A DNA stretch of 64,000 nucleotides from Paraliobacillus sp044383835 (GTDB taxonomy: Bacteria > Bacillota > Bacilli > Bacillales > Amphibacillaceae), in assembly GCF_044383835.1 (NCBI RefSeq), contig NZ_JBISEP010000004.1, positions 1-64,000 on the forward strand. The letters run 5' to 3'. How positions within the stretch are numbered: position 1 is the stretch's first letter; each line of letters starts with the position of its first letter. The position numbers and the translations under genes were made by a program. A model generated the notes under the pieces. The model did no database searches. It worked only from the letters and a program-made list of their open reading frames with translations, and had not been told where the DNA came from. This document shows positions 34,703 to 43,986 of this stretch, piece by piece.

Positions 34703-36370
34703 ATGAGAAAGTCAAATTGGTTATTGCTAGTTTTCGGACTAGTGCTAACAGTATTTCTTGCTGCTTGTAGTGGTGATGATACATCATCAGATAGTGGCAA
34801 GGATGAAGCAGATAGCGCGCCAGAACAAGTATTAAACATAACGGAAGCTTCACAAATTCCTACAATGGACTCAGCACAAGCTACTGATGAAGTTGGATTT
34901 CAGTTTTTAGGTTCAACAATGGATGGACTTTATCGTTTAGATGAAGATGCACAACCGGTACCAGCAATCGCAGCTGGTGAGCCTGAAATTAGTGAAGACG
35001 GAACGGAGTGGACCATTCAATTACGTGATGATGCTGTTTGGTCAAACGATGAGCCTGTAACAGCAAATGATTTCGTATTCGCTTGGAGACGCGCTGTAGA
35101 TCCAGCTACTGGTTCTGAATATGGACCATTTATGATGAACGGTGTACTTAAAAATGCAGAAGCAATTAGTAAGGGAGAAGTTGAAGTAGATAAACTAGGT
35201 GTAGAAGCGGTGAGTGACACAGAGTTAAAAATCACGCTTGAAAAACCAATTCCTTATTTCCATAGTCTATTAACTTTCGGAACATATTTGCCACTTAATG
35301 AAGCCTTTGTTACTGAAAAAGGTGAGGATTATGCATTAAATTCCGATAATGTTCTGTATAATGGTCCGTTTACATTGACAGAGTGGAATCCAACAGGTGA
35401 AAATCCTGAACAATGGACACTTGTGAAAAATGAAAAATATTGGGATGCTGAATCCGTTAAATTAGAAAAAATTAATGTTAGTGTTGTAAAGGAAACAAGT
35501 ACAAGAGTTAACTTGTATAACACAGGCGAAATAGATCGTGCTAATTTATCAGCTGAGTATGTGGAAAAATATGCAGGAACAGAAGATTATAAAACATTTT
35601 CTGAGCCATCGTTGTTCTATTTAAAGCTTAACCAAGCAAATGAAGCGCTAGCGAATAAAAATATTCGTAAAGCGATTGCAATGTCAATTAATAAACAAGA
35701 TCTAGTTGATGTTATCTTAGCTAATGGTTCTATTCCATCTAATGGTGCAGTTCCAAAAGATTTCACAGCTCATCCGGAAACAGAGGAAGACTTCCGGGAG
35801 ATAAACGGTGATCTAATTACGGAAGATAAAGAAGCTGCAAAAGAACTTTGGGCAAAAGGATTAGAAGAACTTGGTGTAGATTCTGTAGAGTTAGGTTACC
35901 TTGGTGGTGACAGTGATGTTGCACTAGAGATGGATGCTTATGTTAAAGACCAATTAGAAGAAAACTTAGAAGGGCTTACAGTAGAAGTTGTTTCTGTACC
36001 TTTTGAAGAGCGTATTTCACGTAATGAAAAAGGTGAATATGACATTCAAGCCTCTGGTTGGGGTCCTGACTATATCGATCCAAATACATGGTTAGAAATG
36101 TGGACATCTACTTCACCATATATGACAAATAATTATAATAATGAAGAGTATGATTCCTTAATTGCTGAAGCTAATAATGAGCTTTTAACAGATACAACGA
36201 AACGTTATGAAAACTTATTAAAAGCTGAAAAAGTATTGATGGAAGATGCTGGAATTGCTCCGTTGTATCAACGTTCTCGTGCATATTTATGGAGACCGTC
36301 TGTAAAAGGTGTTAATGTCAACCCAATGGGTGCTCACTTCACGTATAAACACGCGTACATTGAAGAGTAG
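34703..36370 (+). CDS. oppA: Oligopeptide ABC transporter binding lipoprotein OppA
   Basis: The extracytoplasmic lipoprotein captures oligopeptides for OppBCDF. Its signal peptide ends in the lipobox LAAC (Cys22), followed by an acidic spacer. The 555-residue SBP_bac_5 protein has WTIQLRDDAVWSNDEPVTAN and the terminal RSRAYLWRPSVKGV. GGGGAGG lies 12 bases before the ATG. A hairpin between oppA and oppB probably allows more OppA than membrane components. Motifs resembling CodY sites lie in the promoter region. Confidence 0.93.
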   Translation: MRKSNWLLLVFGLVLTVFLAACSGDDTSSDSGKDEADSAPEQVLNITEASQIPTMDSAQATDEVGFQFLGSTMDGLYRLDEDAQPVPAIAAGEPEISEDGTEWTIQLRDDAVWSNDEPVTANDFVFAWRRAVDPATGSEYGPFMMNGVLKNAEAISKGEVEVDKLGVEAVSDTELKITLEKPIPYFHSLLTFGTYLPLNEAFVTEKGEDYALNSDNVLYNGPFTLTEWNPTGENPEQWTLVKNEKYWDAESVKLEKINVSVVKETSTRVNLYNTGEIDRANLSAEYVEKYAGTEDYKTFSEPSLFYLKLNQANEALANKNIRKAIAMSINKQDLVDVILANGSIPSNGAVPKDFTAHPETEEDFREINGDLITEDKEAAKELWAKGLEELGVDSVELGYLGGDSDVALEMDAYVKDQLEENLEGLTVEVVSVPFEERISRNEKGEYDIQASGWGPDYIDPNTWLEMWTSTSPYMTNNYNNEEYDSLIAEANNELLTDTTKRYENLLKAEKVLMEDAGIAPLYQRSRAYLWRPSVKGVNVNPMGAHFTYKHAYIEE

Positions 36371-36386
36371 ATAGAAGCAAATTGGG

Positions 36387-36445
36387 ACCAAGATTTAATC
36401 TTGGTAGGAGAGTGTACTGCCTTAGTAGGCATATGCTCTCTTTTT
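36387..36445 (+). terminator. Hairpins between oppA and oppB
   Basis: First, ACCAAGAT/ATCTTGGT (36387-36405). Then GAGAG...ACTGCC pairs imperfectly with GGCATATGCTCTC (36408-36440) and runs into TTTTT. It is probably a leaky terminator inside the operon. Confidence 0.6.
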
Positions 36446-36523
36446 CCATTTGCGTGTAATTTTAGAATTGTTTGAACATTTATGTCGAATGTTGAAACTT
36501 TGATGAACAGGAGGGTTATTATT

Positions 36524-37453
36524 ATGGCTAAATATATTTTAAAACGTATTGTATATATGCTTATCACGTTATTTATCATTGCCACATTTTCATTTATCCT
36601 CATGAAAATGCTTCCCGGATCTCCTCTAACAGCTGAAGAAAAAGTGACAGAAGCTCAGCGAGAAATTATATTGGAAAAATACGGATTGAATGATCCGATT
36701 CCAGTCCAATATGTTAGGTATCTTGGAAATTTAGCGAAAGGCGATTTAGGTGTTTCATTTCAGATGAAAAACCAATCTGTAACAGATATACTTATGAGTA
36801 GAGCTCCTATTTCTGCAGAATTAGGTTTTTGGGCTTTAGTAGTTGGGACAACATTAGGAATGCTACTAGGTTTAATAGCTGCAATCAGGCAAAACTCTTG
36901 GATGGATTATAGTTCTAATGTTATTTCTGTCATCGGTATCTCTATTCCATCATTTATTTTTGCGGGGTTGTTGCAGTATTATATTGGTGTAAAGTTAGGT
37001 TTACTTCCAATTGCATTTTGGGGTACGCCGCAGCAAGCAATTATGCCTGTCATCGCGTTAGCTATTTTTCCAATGGCGATTTCTGCACGTTTTTTACGTA
37101 CGGAAATGATTGAAGTATTAGGCTCTGATTATATTGTAACTGCAAAAGCAAAAGGTGTATCAAAATTCGCTATTATTTTTAAGCATGGATTGCGAAATGC
37201 GTTAATTCCATTAATTACTGTAATGGGACCAATGGCAGTTAGTTTAATGACAGGTACATTAGTTATTGAGAAAATATTCTCTATTCCTGGAATTGGGGAG
37301 CAATTTGTTAATTCTGTAACAACGAATGACTTTTCAATTATAATGGGAACAACGCTATTCTTTGCCTTTTTATTCATTGTAATTATTCTAATTATCGATA
37401 TCCTATATGGCATTATTGATCCAAGGATTCGACTAGCGGGAGGGAAAGATTAA
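36524..37453 (+). CDS. oppB: Oligopeptide ABC transporter permease OppB
   Basis: The 309-residue inner permease starts MAKYILKRIVYMLITLFIIA with six membrane helices and the EAA-loop phrase IVTAKAKGVSKFAIIFKHGLRN that contacts the ATPases. AGGAGG lies nine bases before the ATG at 36524; an in-frame ATG at 36482 lacks a ribosome site. The TAA overlaps the oppC ATG by one base. Confidence 0.94.
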   Translation: MAKYILKRIVYMLITLFIIATFSFILMKMLPGSPLTAEEKVTEAQREIILEKYGLNDPIPVQYVRYLGNLAKGDLGVSFQMKNQSVTDILMSRAPISAELGFWALVVGTTLGMLLGLIAAIRQNSWMDYSSNVISVIGISIPSFIFAGLLQYYIGVKLGLLPIAFWGTPQQAIMPVIALAIFPMAISARFLRTEMIEVLGSDYIVTAKAKGVSKFAIIFKHGLRNALIPLITVMGPMAVSLMTGTLVIEKIFSIPGIGEQFVNSVTTNDFSIIMGTTLFFAFLFIVIILIIDILYGIIDPRIRLAGGKD

Positions 37454-38598
37454 TGGATAAAGACAATCTAAAAAAGGATCTGTTTGTTCCAGCGCAAAAA
37501 GACGAAGAAAAAAGTGAACAAATAAATAGGCCAAGTCTTTCCTTCTGGCAAGATGCGTGGATTCGCCTACGTAAAAATGGTGGAGCAATATTTGGTATGG
37601 TTGTATTGGTTGTTTTAACGTCGCTTGCAATCTTTGCACCAATGTTAACAAGCCATGGATTGGATGACCAGGACTTAGGATTATCACGTATGCCTCCAAA
37701 AGTACAAGGGTTAGAAAACTTTCAGTGGCTAGGATTGGATGGGAAGAAAGCAGAAACATTTGAAGCTGAATCAGTAGATGCTGCAAAAGAATTAGCACTT
37801 TCTCGTTTTTCACAAGAAGATTTTTCATATATCGAATTTGATGTAAAAGCTGAGGGCGATGGTTCTGATAATTCAGCAAAAATAAAGGCGTACTATGATC
37901 CATATGCAGATAAACAAGTGGAAGAATATTTCTGGTTTGGAACGGACACATTAGGACGTGATCTATTTACGCGTGTGTGGATTGGTACACGTATATCATT
38001 GTTAATCGCTTTAATTGCAGCGCTTATTGATATGCTAGTTGGTGTTGCATATGGTGGTATTTCAGGTTATTTCGGTGGACGAGTAGATAATATCATGCAA
38101 CGTATTATTGAAATATTAGTAGGTATTCCTAACTTAGTTGTTGTTATTCTGATGATTATGATACTGGATCCAGGTATAACGGCTATTATTATCGCGTTGA
38201 CCATTACCGGTTGGACTGGTATGGCAAGAATTGTTCGAGGGCAAGTATTAAAATTAAAAAATCAAGAGTTTGTGCTTGCTTCACAAACACTTGGCTCATC
38301 ACATACTAGAATTTTAACGAAACATCTAATTCCGAATACAATTGGAATGATTATCATCAATACGATGTTTACCATTCCAAATGCAATATTTTTTGAAGCC
38401 TTTTTAAGTTTTATTGGATTAGGATTACAAGCACCTGATGCATCGTTAGGTACATTAATTAATGATGGATTCAAAGCTTTACAAATTAATCCACATATTA
38501 TGATATTCCCGGCAATTGTTATGTCGTTAATTATGATCGGGTTTAATATTCTAGCAGATGGACTTCGTGATGCATTAGATCCGAAAATGCGCGAATAG
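37453..38598 (+). CDS. oppC: Oligopeptide ABC transporter permease OppC, enlarged
   Basis: The second permease has the EAA loop FVLASQTLGSSHTRILTKHL and the usual WFGTDTLGRDLFTRVW after the first external loop. At 381 residues it is about 75 longer than B. subtilis OppC (305). The extra sequence is in the external loop between helices 1 and 2 (roughly residues 68-160), acidic and with YIEFDVKAEGDG and YADKQVEEYF. That loop is outside the cell and could contact OppA. Confidence 0.92.
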   Translation: MDKDNLKKDLFVPAQKDEEKSEQINRPSLSFWQDAWIRLRKNGGAIFGMVVLVVLTSLAIFAPMLTSHGLDDQDLGLSRMPPKVQGLENFQWLGLDGKKAETFEAESVDAAKELALSRFSQEDFSYIEFDVKAEGDGSDNSAKIKAYYDPYADKQVEEYFWFGTDTLGRDLFTRVWIGTRISLLIALIAALIDMLVGVAYGGISGYFGGRVDNIMQRIIEILVGIPNLVVVILMIMILDPGITAIIIALTITGWTGMARIVRGQVLKLKNQEFVLASQTLGSSHTRILTKHLIPNTIGMIIINTMFTIPNAIFFEAFLSFIGLGLQAPDASLGTLINDGFKALQINPHIMIFPAIVMSLIMIGFNILADGLRDALDPKMRE

Positions 38599-38611
38599 GG
38601 GGTAAAATGAG

Positions 38612-39676
38612 ATGGAAAACATATTAGAAGTAAATAATTTACATGTTTCCTTTGATACGTATGGAGGAGAAGTGAAAGCTGTTCGCGGTGTATCTTTTAA
38701 TTTAAAAAAAGGTGAAACACTAGCAATTGTAGGTGAATCTGGTTCTGGTAAGTCCGTAACAACTAGAGCTTTAGCACGTCTTATTCCATCCCCTCCAGGA
38801 CGTATTAAAGAAGGAGAAATATTGTTTGATGGTAAAGATTTAGCTAAATTAAGTGACAAGCAAATGCAACATGTCAGAGGAAAAGATATTTCGACTATCT
38901 TTCAAGATCCAATGACATCATTAAATCCAACAATGAAAATAGGCACTCAAATTATGGAAGGTTTAATTAAACACCAAAAAATGAGTAAATCTCAAGCAAA
39001 AGAACGTACGATTGAATTATTAGAACTGGTAGGTCTTCCAAATCCAAGTGAGCGTGTGAATCAATATCCTCACCAATTCTCTGGTGGTCAACGCCAACGT
39101 ATTGTTATCGCCATCGCATTGGCATGTAACCCTAAAATACTAATTGCTGATGAACCGACGACAGCTTTAGACGTTACGATTCAAGCACAAATCTTGGAAT
39201 TAATGAAAGATATTCAGAAGAAAACAGAAAGCTCGATTATATTTATTACGCATGACCTTGGTGTAGTAGCTAACGTAGCAGACCGTGTAGCTGTTATGTA
39301 TGCTGGTAAAATTGTTGAAATCGGAACAGCGGATGAAATTTTTTATAATCCAAAACATCCATATACATGGGGGCTAATTGGTTCTATGCCAACATTGGAT
39401 AGTACAGAAGAAAGCTTAGTAGCTATCCCTGGATCACCACCAGATATGCTTAATCCACCAAAAGGAGATGCATTTGCGCCTCGTAATGATTTTGCATTAG
39501 AGATTGACAAAGAAATGGAACCACCTATGTTCAAGGTATCTGATACACATTACGCTGCTACATGGTTATTGCATGAATACGCACCACATGTTGAGCCACC
39601 AGAAGCGGTAAAACGTCGCATGAAGGGTTTCGCAAACACAGGTGCTGCTTCAAGTGGGGAAGGTGATCAAGCATGA
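38612..39676 (+). CDS. oppD: Oligopeptide transport ATPase OppD
   Basis: This ABC ATPase of the Opp importer has 354 residues. Walker A is GESGSGKSVT, the signature is QFSGGQRQRI, Walker B is ILIADEPTTALD, and the switch histidine is in ITHDLGV. The C-terminal OppD/DppD domain with PWTWGLIG-like PYTWGLIGSMP and PGSPPDML is present, though the tail after it lacks the usual cysteines of iron-sulfur-bearing relatives. The end overlaps oppF by 4 bases. Confidence 0.95.
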   Translation: MENILEVNNLHVSFDTYGGEVKAVRGVSFNLKKGETLAIVGESGSGKSVTTRALARLIPSPPGRIKEGEILFDGKDLAKLSDKQMQHVRGKDISTIFQDPMTSLNPTMKIGTQIMEGLIKHQKMSKSQAKERTIELLELVGLPNPSERVNQYPHQFSGGQRQRIVIAIALACNPKILIADEPTTALDVTIQAQILELMKDIQKKTESSIIFITHDLGVVANVADRVAVMYAGKIVEIGTADEIFYNPKHPYTWGLIGSMPTLDSTEESLVAIPGSPPDMLNPPKGDAFAPRNDFALEIDKEMEPPMFKVSDTHYAATWLLHEYAPHVEPPEAVKRRMKGFANTGAASSGEGDQA

Positions 39677-40605
39677 GCCAGGAAAAGTTATTAGAAGTAA
39701 AAAATCTAAAACAGCATTTTAAAACAGGTAGACATAGTGTTGTTAAAGCTGTAGATGGTATTTCCTTTGATATTTATAAAGGTGAAACATTTGGCTTAGT
39801 AGGTGAATCTGGTTGTGGTAAATCAACTACTGGACGTAGTATCATTCGCCTTTACAATGCAACTGATGGTCAGGTAACTTTTGGTGGTGAAGATGTACAC
39901 GGGAAAAAATCAAAAGCTAAATTGAAAGAATTTAATCAAAAGATGCAAATGATTTTTCAAGACCCGTATGCTTCATTAAACCCACGAATGACTGTAATGG
40001 ACATTATTGCAGAAGGATTAGATATACACGGACTAGTTAAAAATCAACAGGAACGTAGAGCGCGTGTACATGATTTATTAGAACGCGTTGGACTAAATAA
40101 AGAACATGCTAATCGTTATCCACATGAGTTTAGTGGTGGGCAACGTCAACGTATTGGTATTGCTCGTGCGTTAGCAGTAGACCCTGAGTTTATTATTGCA
40201 GATGAACCAATTTCTGCTTTAGATGTGTCGATTCAAGCACAAGTAGTAAACTTATTAAAAGATTTGCAAAAAGAGCATGGTTATACTTATTTATTTATTG
40301 CACATGATCTGTCTATGGTGAAATATATTAGTGATCGAATTGGAGTAATGTATTTTGGGAAAATGGTTGAATTAGCAGATAGTGAAGAACTATATAAAAA
40401 TCCGCTTCATCCATATACAAAGTCATTACTATCAGCTATTCCATTACCAGATCCGGATTATGAACGAAATCGTGTACGTACAGAATATTCCCCAGCTGAT
40501 CATGATACAAGTGAAGAGCCTGAATTCAGAGAGGTTCGTCCGAATCACTGGGTATTGTGCACAACAAAAGAATTTGACTCGTATAAAAAAGAGTTGCAAA
40601 ATTAA
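39673..40605 (+). CDS. oppF: Oligopeptide transport ATPase OppF
   Basis: The partner ATPase of OppD has 310 residues. Walker A is GESGCGKSTTGR, the Q-loop region is MIFQDPYASLNPRMTV, the signature EFSGGQRQRIGIARAL, and Walker B FIIADEPISALD. The C-terminal PYTKSLLSAIP phrase is typical of OppF. It ends the operon before a strong terminator. Confidence 0.96.
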   Translation: MSQEKLLEVKNLKQHFKTGRHSVVKAVDGISFDIYKGETFGLVGESGCGKSTTGRSIIRLYNATDGQVTFGGEDVHGKKSKAKLKEFNQKMQMIFQDPYASLNPRMTVMDIIAEGLDIHGLVKNQQERRARVHDLLERVGLNKEHANRYPHEFSGGQRQRIGIARALAVDPEFIIADEPISALDVSIQAQVVNLLKDLQKEHGYTYLFIAHDLSMVKYISDRIGVMYFGKMVELADSEELYKNPLHPYTKSLLSAIPLPDPDYERNRVRTEYSPADHDTSEEPEFREVRPNHWVLCTTKEFDSYKKELQN

Positions 40606-40653
40606 AAAGAACAAAAGCTTTCCATAATTTATGGGAGGTTTTTGTTCTTTTTT
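40605..40653 (+). terminator. Terminator of the opp operon
   Basis: AAAGAACAAAA pairs with TTTTTGTTCTTT, flanked by a run of T. It begins at the oppF stop. Confidence 0.85.
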
Positions 40654-40660
40654 AATATGT

Positions 40661-40933
40661 TAAAAAAAGGTTCTATACTAAATGTGGTGGTGCCCCTTGA
40701 TCTATCAAGCCTTCAATTAGAAAAGTAAATACAATCAAGAGCTACTTACAATCGTGTGATACGAGTCTTGTTCAAATCGTAGTGATGAAGTTAACTGAGG
40801 CCGTGCCTGCGGAAAGCGAGCTTATTTTCCCTGCGGTTCAGGTACAAGCATTATTGATAATATATATAAATGTAATAAAAGAGATGGTAAAGAGAAAACC
40901 ACACCACCACATTTGACAGAGAACTTAAAAAAA
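40661..40933. mobile_element. MITE-like element A with 8-bp target duplication
   Basis: An identical 8-mer TAAAAAAA at 40661-40668 and 40926-40933 flanks a 257-bp segment. Its ends are inverted repeats: left GGTTCTATACTAAATGTGGT at 40669, right AGTTCTCTGTCAAATGTGGT read from 40925 on the minus strand, both continuing GGTG. There is no gene inside. The interior holds the CTGCGGAAAGC repeat (40787-40837). The 8-bp duplication and GGTTCT ends recall ISL3-family elements, by inference. It is related to element B at 62537. Confidence 0.8.
40787..40837. repeat. Interspersed CTGCGGAAAGC repeat, copy 2
   Basis: GAGGCCGTGCCTGCGGAAAG and the stretch after it closely match 13221-13272. This copy sits inside element A, which shows either that the element carried it or that it was inserted into the element. 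Confidence 0.6.
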
Positions 40934-41035
40934 TTGAAAAATCAGAATTACAAAAGAGCGTATGAATTTAGTGCTATCTCCTATATAATATTAATTGTGA
41001 AATAAGTTTTATTAAGAGTAGGGGAGTTTGATTAC

Positions 41036-42253
41036 ATGAGTAAAAAGCAACTTAAGATTACAGTCATAATAGGAATTATATTGGCTGCAGCAATGCTTCC
41101 ATTATCTGTTTCAGCCAATACAAATCAAGAGAAACTCATAGCTAAAGAGCATAGTGGCAATAAAATTAAATTAAGCACATATGATGAAAATCAGCAATTT
41201 GCTCGCTTTATATATGATTCAGGCTTAACATTCACTTATCCAGACGCTGTGCGTGGTCTTTATGTTACAGGGCATTCAGCAGGAGGTAGTCGATTTGACA
41301 AATTAATCAGTTTAATTAACAACTCAGATTTGAATACGATGGTTATTGACATTAAAGATGATCATGGAAATTTAACTTTCAAACCAGATAAAGACTCTCC
41401 TTATTATGATATTGCTAAAAGTTATATTAAAAACCCAAGAAAAATGCTTGAAGTGCTAGAAGAGAATGAAATCTATCCAATAGCTAGAATTGTAGTTTTT
41501 AAAGATTCTGTATTAGCTAAAAAACGACCAGATTTATCGTTTACTGAAAACGGAAAAGTATGGGCGAACGGCAGAAATGAATCCTTTGTTAGTCCTTTTC
41601 AAAAAGAAGTATGGGAATATAATGTAGAGATAGCTAAAATGGCAGTAGAATTAGGATTTCAAGATATCCAATTTGATTACGTAAGGTTCCCTGAAGGATT
41701 TGAAAAAAGAGATAAGGAATTGGATTATACGCTAGGTGACTATGAAGAATCAGATAGCAATGATATTAAAAAACGTGTTCAAGCTGTTACTGATTTCGTG
41801 AGTTATGCGAAGGACGAATTGCATACTTATGGTGTTGACGTTTCAGTTGATATATTTGGGTATGCAGCAACGATAGAAGAGACACCAGGAATCGGACAAA
41901 ACTTTTCAAAAATTGCTTCTAATGTAGATGTGATTTCTTCTATGATCTATCCGAGTCATTGGACACCGTATTTTGGGATTGACTTTCCAGATAAAGAACC
42001 ATATAAATTGGTAGCAGCATATAGTAAATTAGAAAATAAGGTATTGGGAGCTCTTGAACATTCACCTATTTCTCGACCTTGGATACAAGATTTTGAAGCA
42101 CCTTGGTTATACAGTGGTGCAACGCAACAATATGGTGTAAAGGAAGTTGAAGCACAAATTCGAGCATTAAATGAAAATAACATTCATGAATTTTTATTAT
42201 GGAATGCTGGCAATATGTATACAGAAGGTGTAGATTATACGCCTTTGAATTAA
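41036..42253 (+). CDS. Secreted putative glycoside hydrolase (DUF4015 type)
   Basis: The 405-residue protein has a signal peptide (MSKKQLKITVIIGIILAAA, cleavage near VSA-NT) and a TIM-barrel-like domain with VRGLYVTGHSAGG, VIDIKDDHGNL, FDYVRFPEGFE and SMIYPSHWTPYFG, resembling the DUF4015 putative glycoside hydrolases of Bacillaceae. The conserved Asp and Glu in QFDYVRFPEGF are candidate catalytic residues. The cell-wall or extracellular substrate is unknown. It forms a single-gene unit between element A and yjbC. Confidence 0.82.
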   Translation: MSKKQLKITVIIGIILAAAMLPLSVSANTNQEKLIAKEHSGNKIKLSTYDENQQFARFIYDSGLTFTYPDAVRGLYVTGHSAGGSRFDKLISLINNSDLNTMVIDIKDDHGNLTFKPDKDSPYYDIAKSYIKNPRKMLEVLEENEIYPIARIVVFKDSVLAKKRPDLSFTENGKVWANGRNESFVSPFQKEVWEYNVEIAKMAVELGFQDIQFDYVRFPEGFEKRDKELDYTLGDYEESDSNDIKKRVQAVTDFVSYAKDELHTYGVDVSVDIFGYAATIEETPGIGQNFSKIASNVDVISSMIYPSHWTPYFGIDFPDKEPYKLVAAYSKLENKVLGALEHSPISRPWIQDFEAPWLYSGATQQYGVKEVEAQIRALNENNIHEFLLWNAGNMYTEGVDYTPLN

Positions 42254-42292
42254 AAAAAATCTCCCTTTTCAGCGAGAAAGGGAGGTTTTTTA
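42253..42292 (+). terminator. Terminator of the DUF4015 gene
   Basis: AAAAATCTCCCTTT pairs with AAAGGGAGGTTTTTT. Confidence 0.85.
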
Positions 42293-42449
42293 ACTATAAA
42301 TGAATAAAATTGTGTTAAAGCAATAATATAAAGGTATATAAGAATAGAGCCATCTTTAAGCTATTTAACAAATATAAATGCATTCGTTATACTATTATAG
42401 GCAGATGATTTTGTTATTTACTTATAAAAAAACTAAAGGGAGCAAAACC

Positions 42450-43037
42450 ATGAATTGGTATGAAAAGTTAAATGAGTATTTCCCAATTGAAGAGATGAAA
42501 TCTCAAGAGCATATGGAAATGCTTTTAAAAGAGAAAAGTGATGTTTACTACAAAGATGAAGGATCATATCACGTAATGATGTATGCGGAATTTGATACGT
42601 TTCTGTTTATTGATTATCTTTATGTTTCAGCCAAATCCAGAGGGCAAGGGTTAGGTCACCAATTACTAGAACGGTTAAAACAAAAACAAAAACCGATTAT
42701 TCTTGAAGTAGAGCCAATTGATTATAAAGATACCGACACTCAGAAGCGTTTACGTTTTTATCAAAGAGAAGGTTTTACCCACGCTCAATCGATTGGGTTT
42801 AGTCGTCGTTCATTAGCAACTAATGAGGAAAGCCAATTGGAAATCCTATATTGGTCACCAAGTTCCGAAGATGAAGAAACAATCTATAAGCAAATGCGTA
42901 AAATTTATGAAGATATTCATACGTATAAAGATGAAGAGGTGTATGGTCAAGCATATCAATCTACTGAGGAAGTATTGTCATATGATAAAAAGCGTGACAC
43001 AGATGATATATTTGGTGCATTAAAAGAGAATGCTTAA
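42450..43037 (+). CDS. yjbC: GNAT acetyltransferase YjbC
   Basis: The 195-residue protein has an N-terminal GNAT fold with the acetyl-CoA loop SRGQGLGHQLLERL near residues 68-81 and a C-terminal acidic extension ending DDIFGALKENA. In B. subtilis yjbC lies just before spx and is cotranscribed with it from some promoters. The substrate is unknown. AAAGGGAG lies before the ATG at 42450; the in-frame ATG at 42378 is rejected for lack of a ribosome site. Confidence 0.88.
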   Translation: MNWYEKLNEYFPIEEMKSQEHMEMLLKEKSDVYYKDEGSYHVMMYAEFDTFLFIDYLYVSAKSRGQGLGHQLLERLKQKQKPIILEVEPIDYKDTDTQKRLRFYQREGFTHAQSIGFSRRSLATNEESQLEILYWSPSSEDEETIYKQMRKIYEDIHTYKDEEVYGQAYQSTEEVLSYDKKRDTDDIFGALKENA

Positions 43038-43041
43038 CAGA

Positions 43042-43074
43042 AAGAAACCATGTTGATTGATAACATGGTTTCTT
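43042..43074 (+). terminator. Hairpin after yjbC
   Basis: AAGAAACCATGTT and AACATGGTTTCTT form a 13-bp stem. The T-tract lies a few bases further on. Confidence 0.65.
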
Positions 43075-43341
43075 ATATGTATTTTTTACTAGCTAATTGG
43101 TGTATTCATAAATGATAAAAAAAATAAGAAAATGATAAAAAAAGGTTTAGCTTATACTTGTATGTGGAATAGAATAAATGTGTTACACGAGATTAATTGT
43201 GTAATTTCTAAGTAAAATCGATAGGCTATATATCGAAAGATTGACAATTGTAGTATACTTATAAATAGGTTATTTAAAGTGATTTTAATTTAATAATCTT
43301 TAAATTAAGGATAAAATAAATATATTGAGGAGTGAAGTAAC

Positions 43342-43737
43342 ATGGTAACACTTTATACCTCACCAAGCTGTACATCTTGTCGGAAAGCAAAAGCGTGGTT
43401 GGAAACTCATGATATTCCCTTCGTTGAAAGAAATATTTTCTCCGATACACTGACTTTGGATGAGATTAAAGAAATTTTTAGAATGACAGAAGATGGAACA
43501 GAAGAAATTATCTCAACAAGATCAAAGGTTTTTCAAAAATTAAGTGTTGATTTTGACCAAATGCCTTTAAAAGATTTGTTTGATTTAATTAAAGATAACC
43601 CTGCTATTCTAAGACGTCCAATCATTATTGATGAAAAACGTCTACAAGTTGGTTATAATGAAGATGAGATTAGAAGATTTTTACCAAGGAAAGTACGTAC
43701 ATTATACTTACGTGAAGCACAACGTATGGTTAACTAA
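43342..43737 (+). CDS. spx: Spx, redox-sensing RNA polymerase-binding regulator
   Basis: Spx binds the alpha subunit of RNA polymerase and switches transcription under thiol stress. The 131-residue ArsC-fold protein has the redox pair Cys10-Thr-Ser-Cys13, the cis-proline region LRRPIIIDEKRL and the C-terminal LPRKVRTLYLREAQ. Its own 304-base upstream region, after a hairpin behind yjbC, suggests an independent promoter. It is destroyed by ClpXP with SpxH, encoded 5 kb away. Confidence 0.96.
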   Translation: MVTLYTSPSCTSCRKAKAWLETHDIPFVERNIFSDTLTLDEIKEIFRMTEDGTEEIISTRSKVFQKLSVDFDQMPLKDLFDLIKDNPAILRRPIIIDEKRLQVGYNEDEIRRFLPRKVRTLYLREAQRMVN

Positions 43738-43744
43738 TAAGAAG

Positions 43745-43774
43745 ACGCAGATCTATTCGATGGTCTGCGTTTTT
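43745..43774 (+). terminator. Terminator of spx
   Basis: ACGCAGA pairs with TCTGCGT and runs into TTTTT. Confidence 0.75.
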
Positions 43775-43986
43775 CTATGAATGACTGATTAAACTCGTTA
43801 AGTCATTTTTTAATTAAAATTTATTTTTTAGGCATTTCTATTTTCAATTACATCTGATTTATCATAAAATAGAATAAGGCTATCCAATCATCGTAAAATG
43901 ATTAAATACTATTTCATACGGGTAAGGTATAATAGGTGAAGTTATCCCTTCCACCTAATATATTTTAGAAGGGAGAGGTAAAAGGT

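Noticed and set aside
37433..37951. 172-residue minus-strand open frame across the oppB-oppC junction
   Set aside because: It is antisense to two conserved genes and has no family resemblance.
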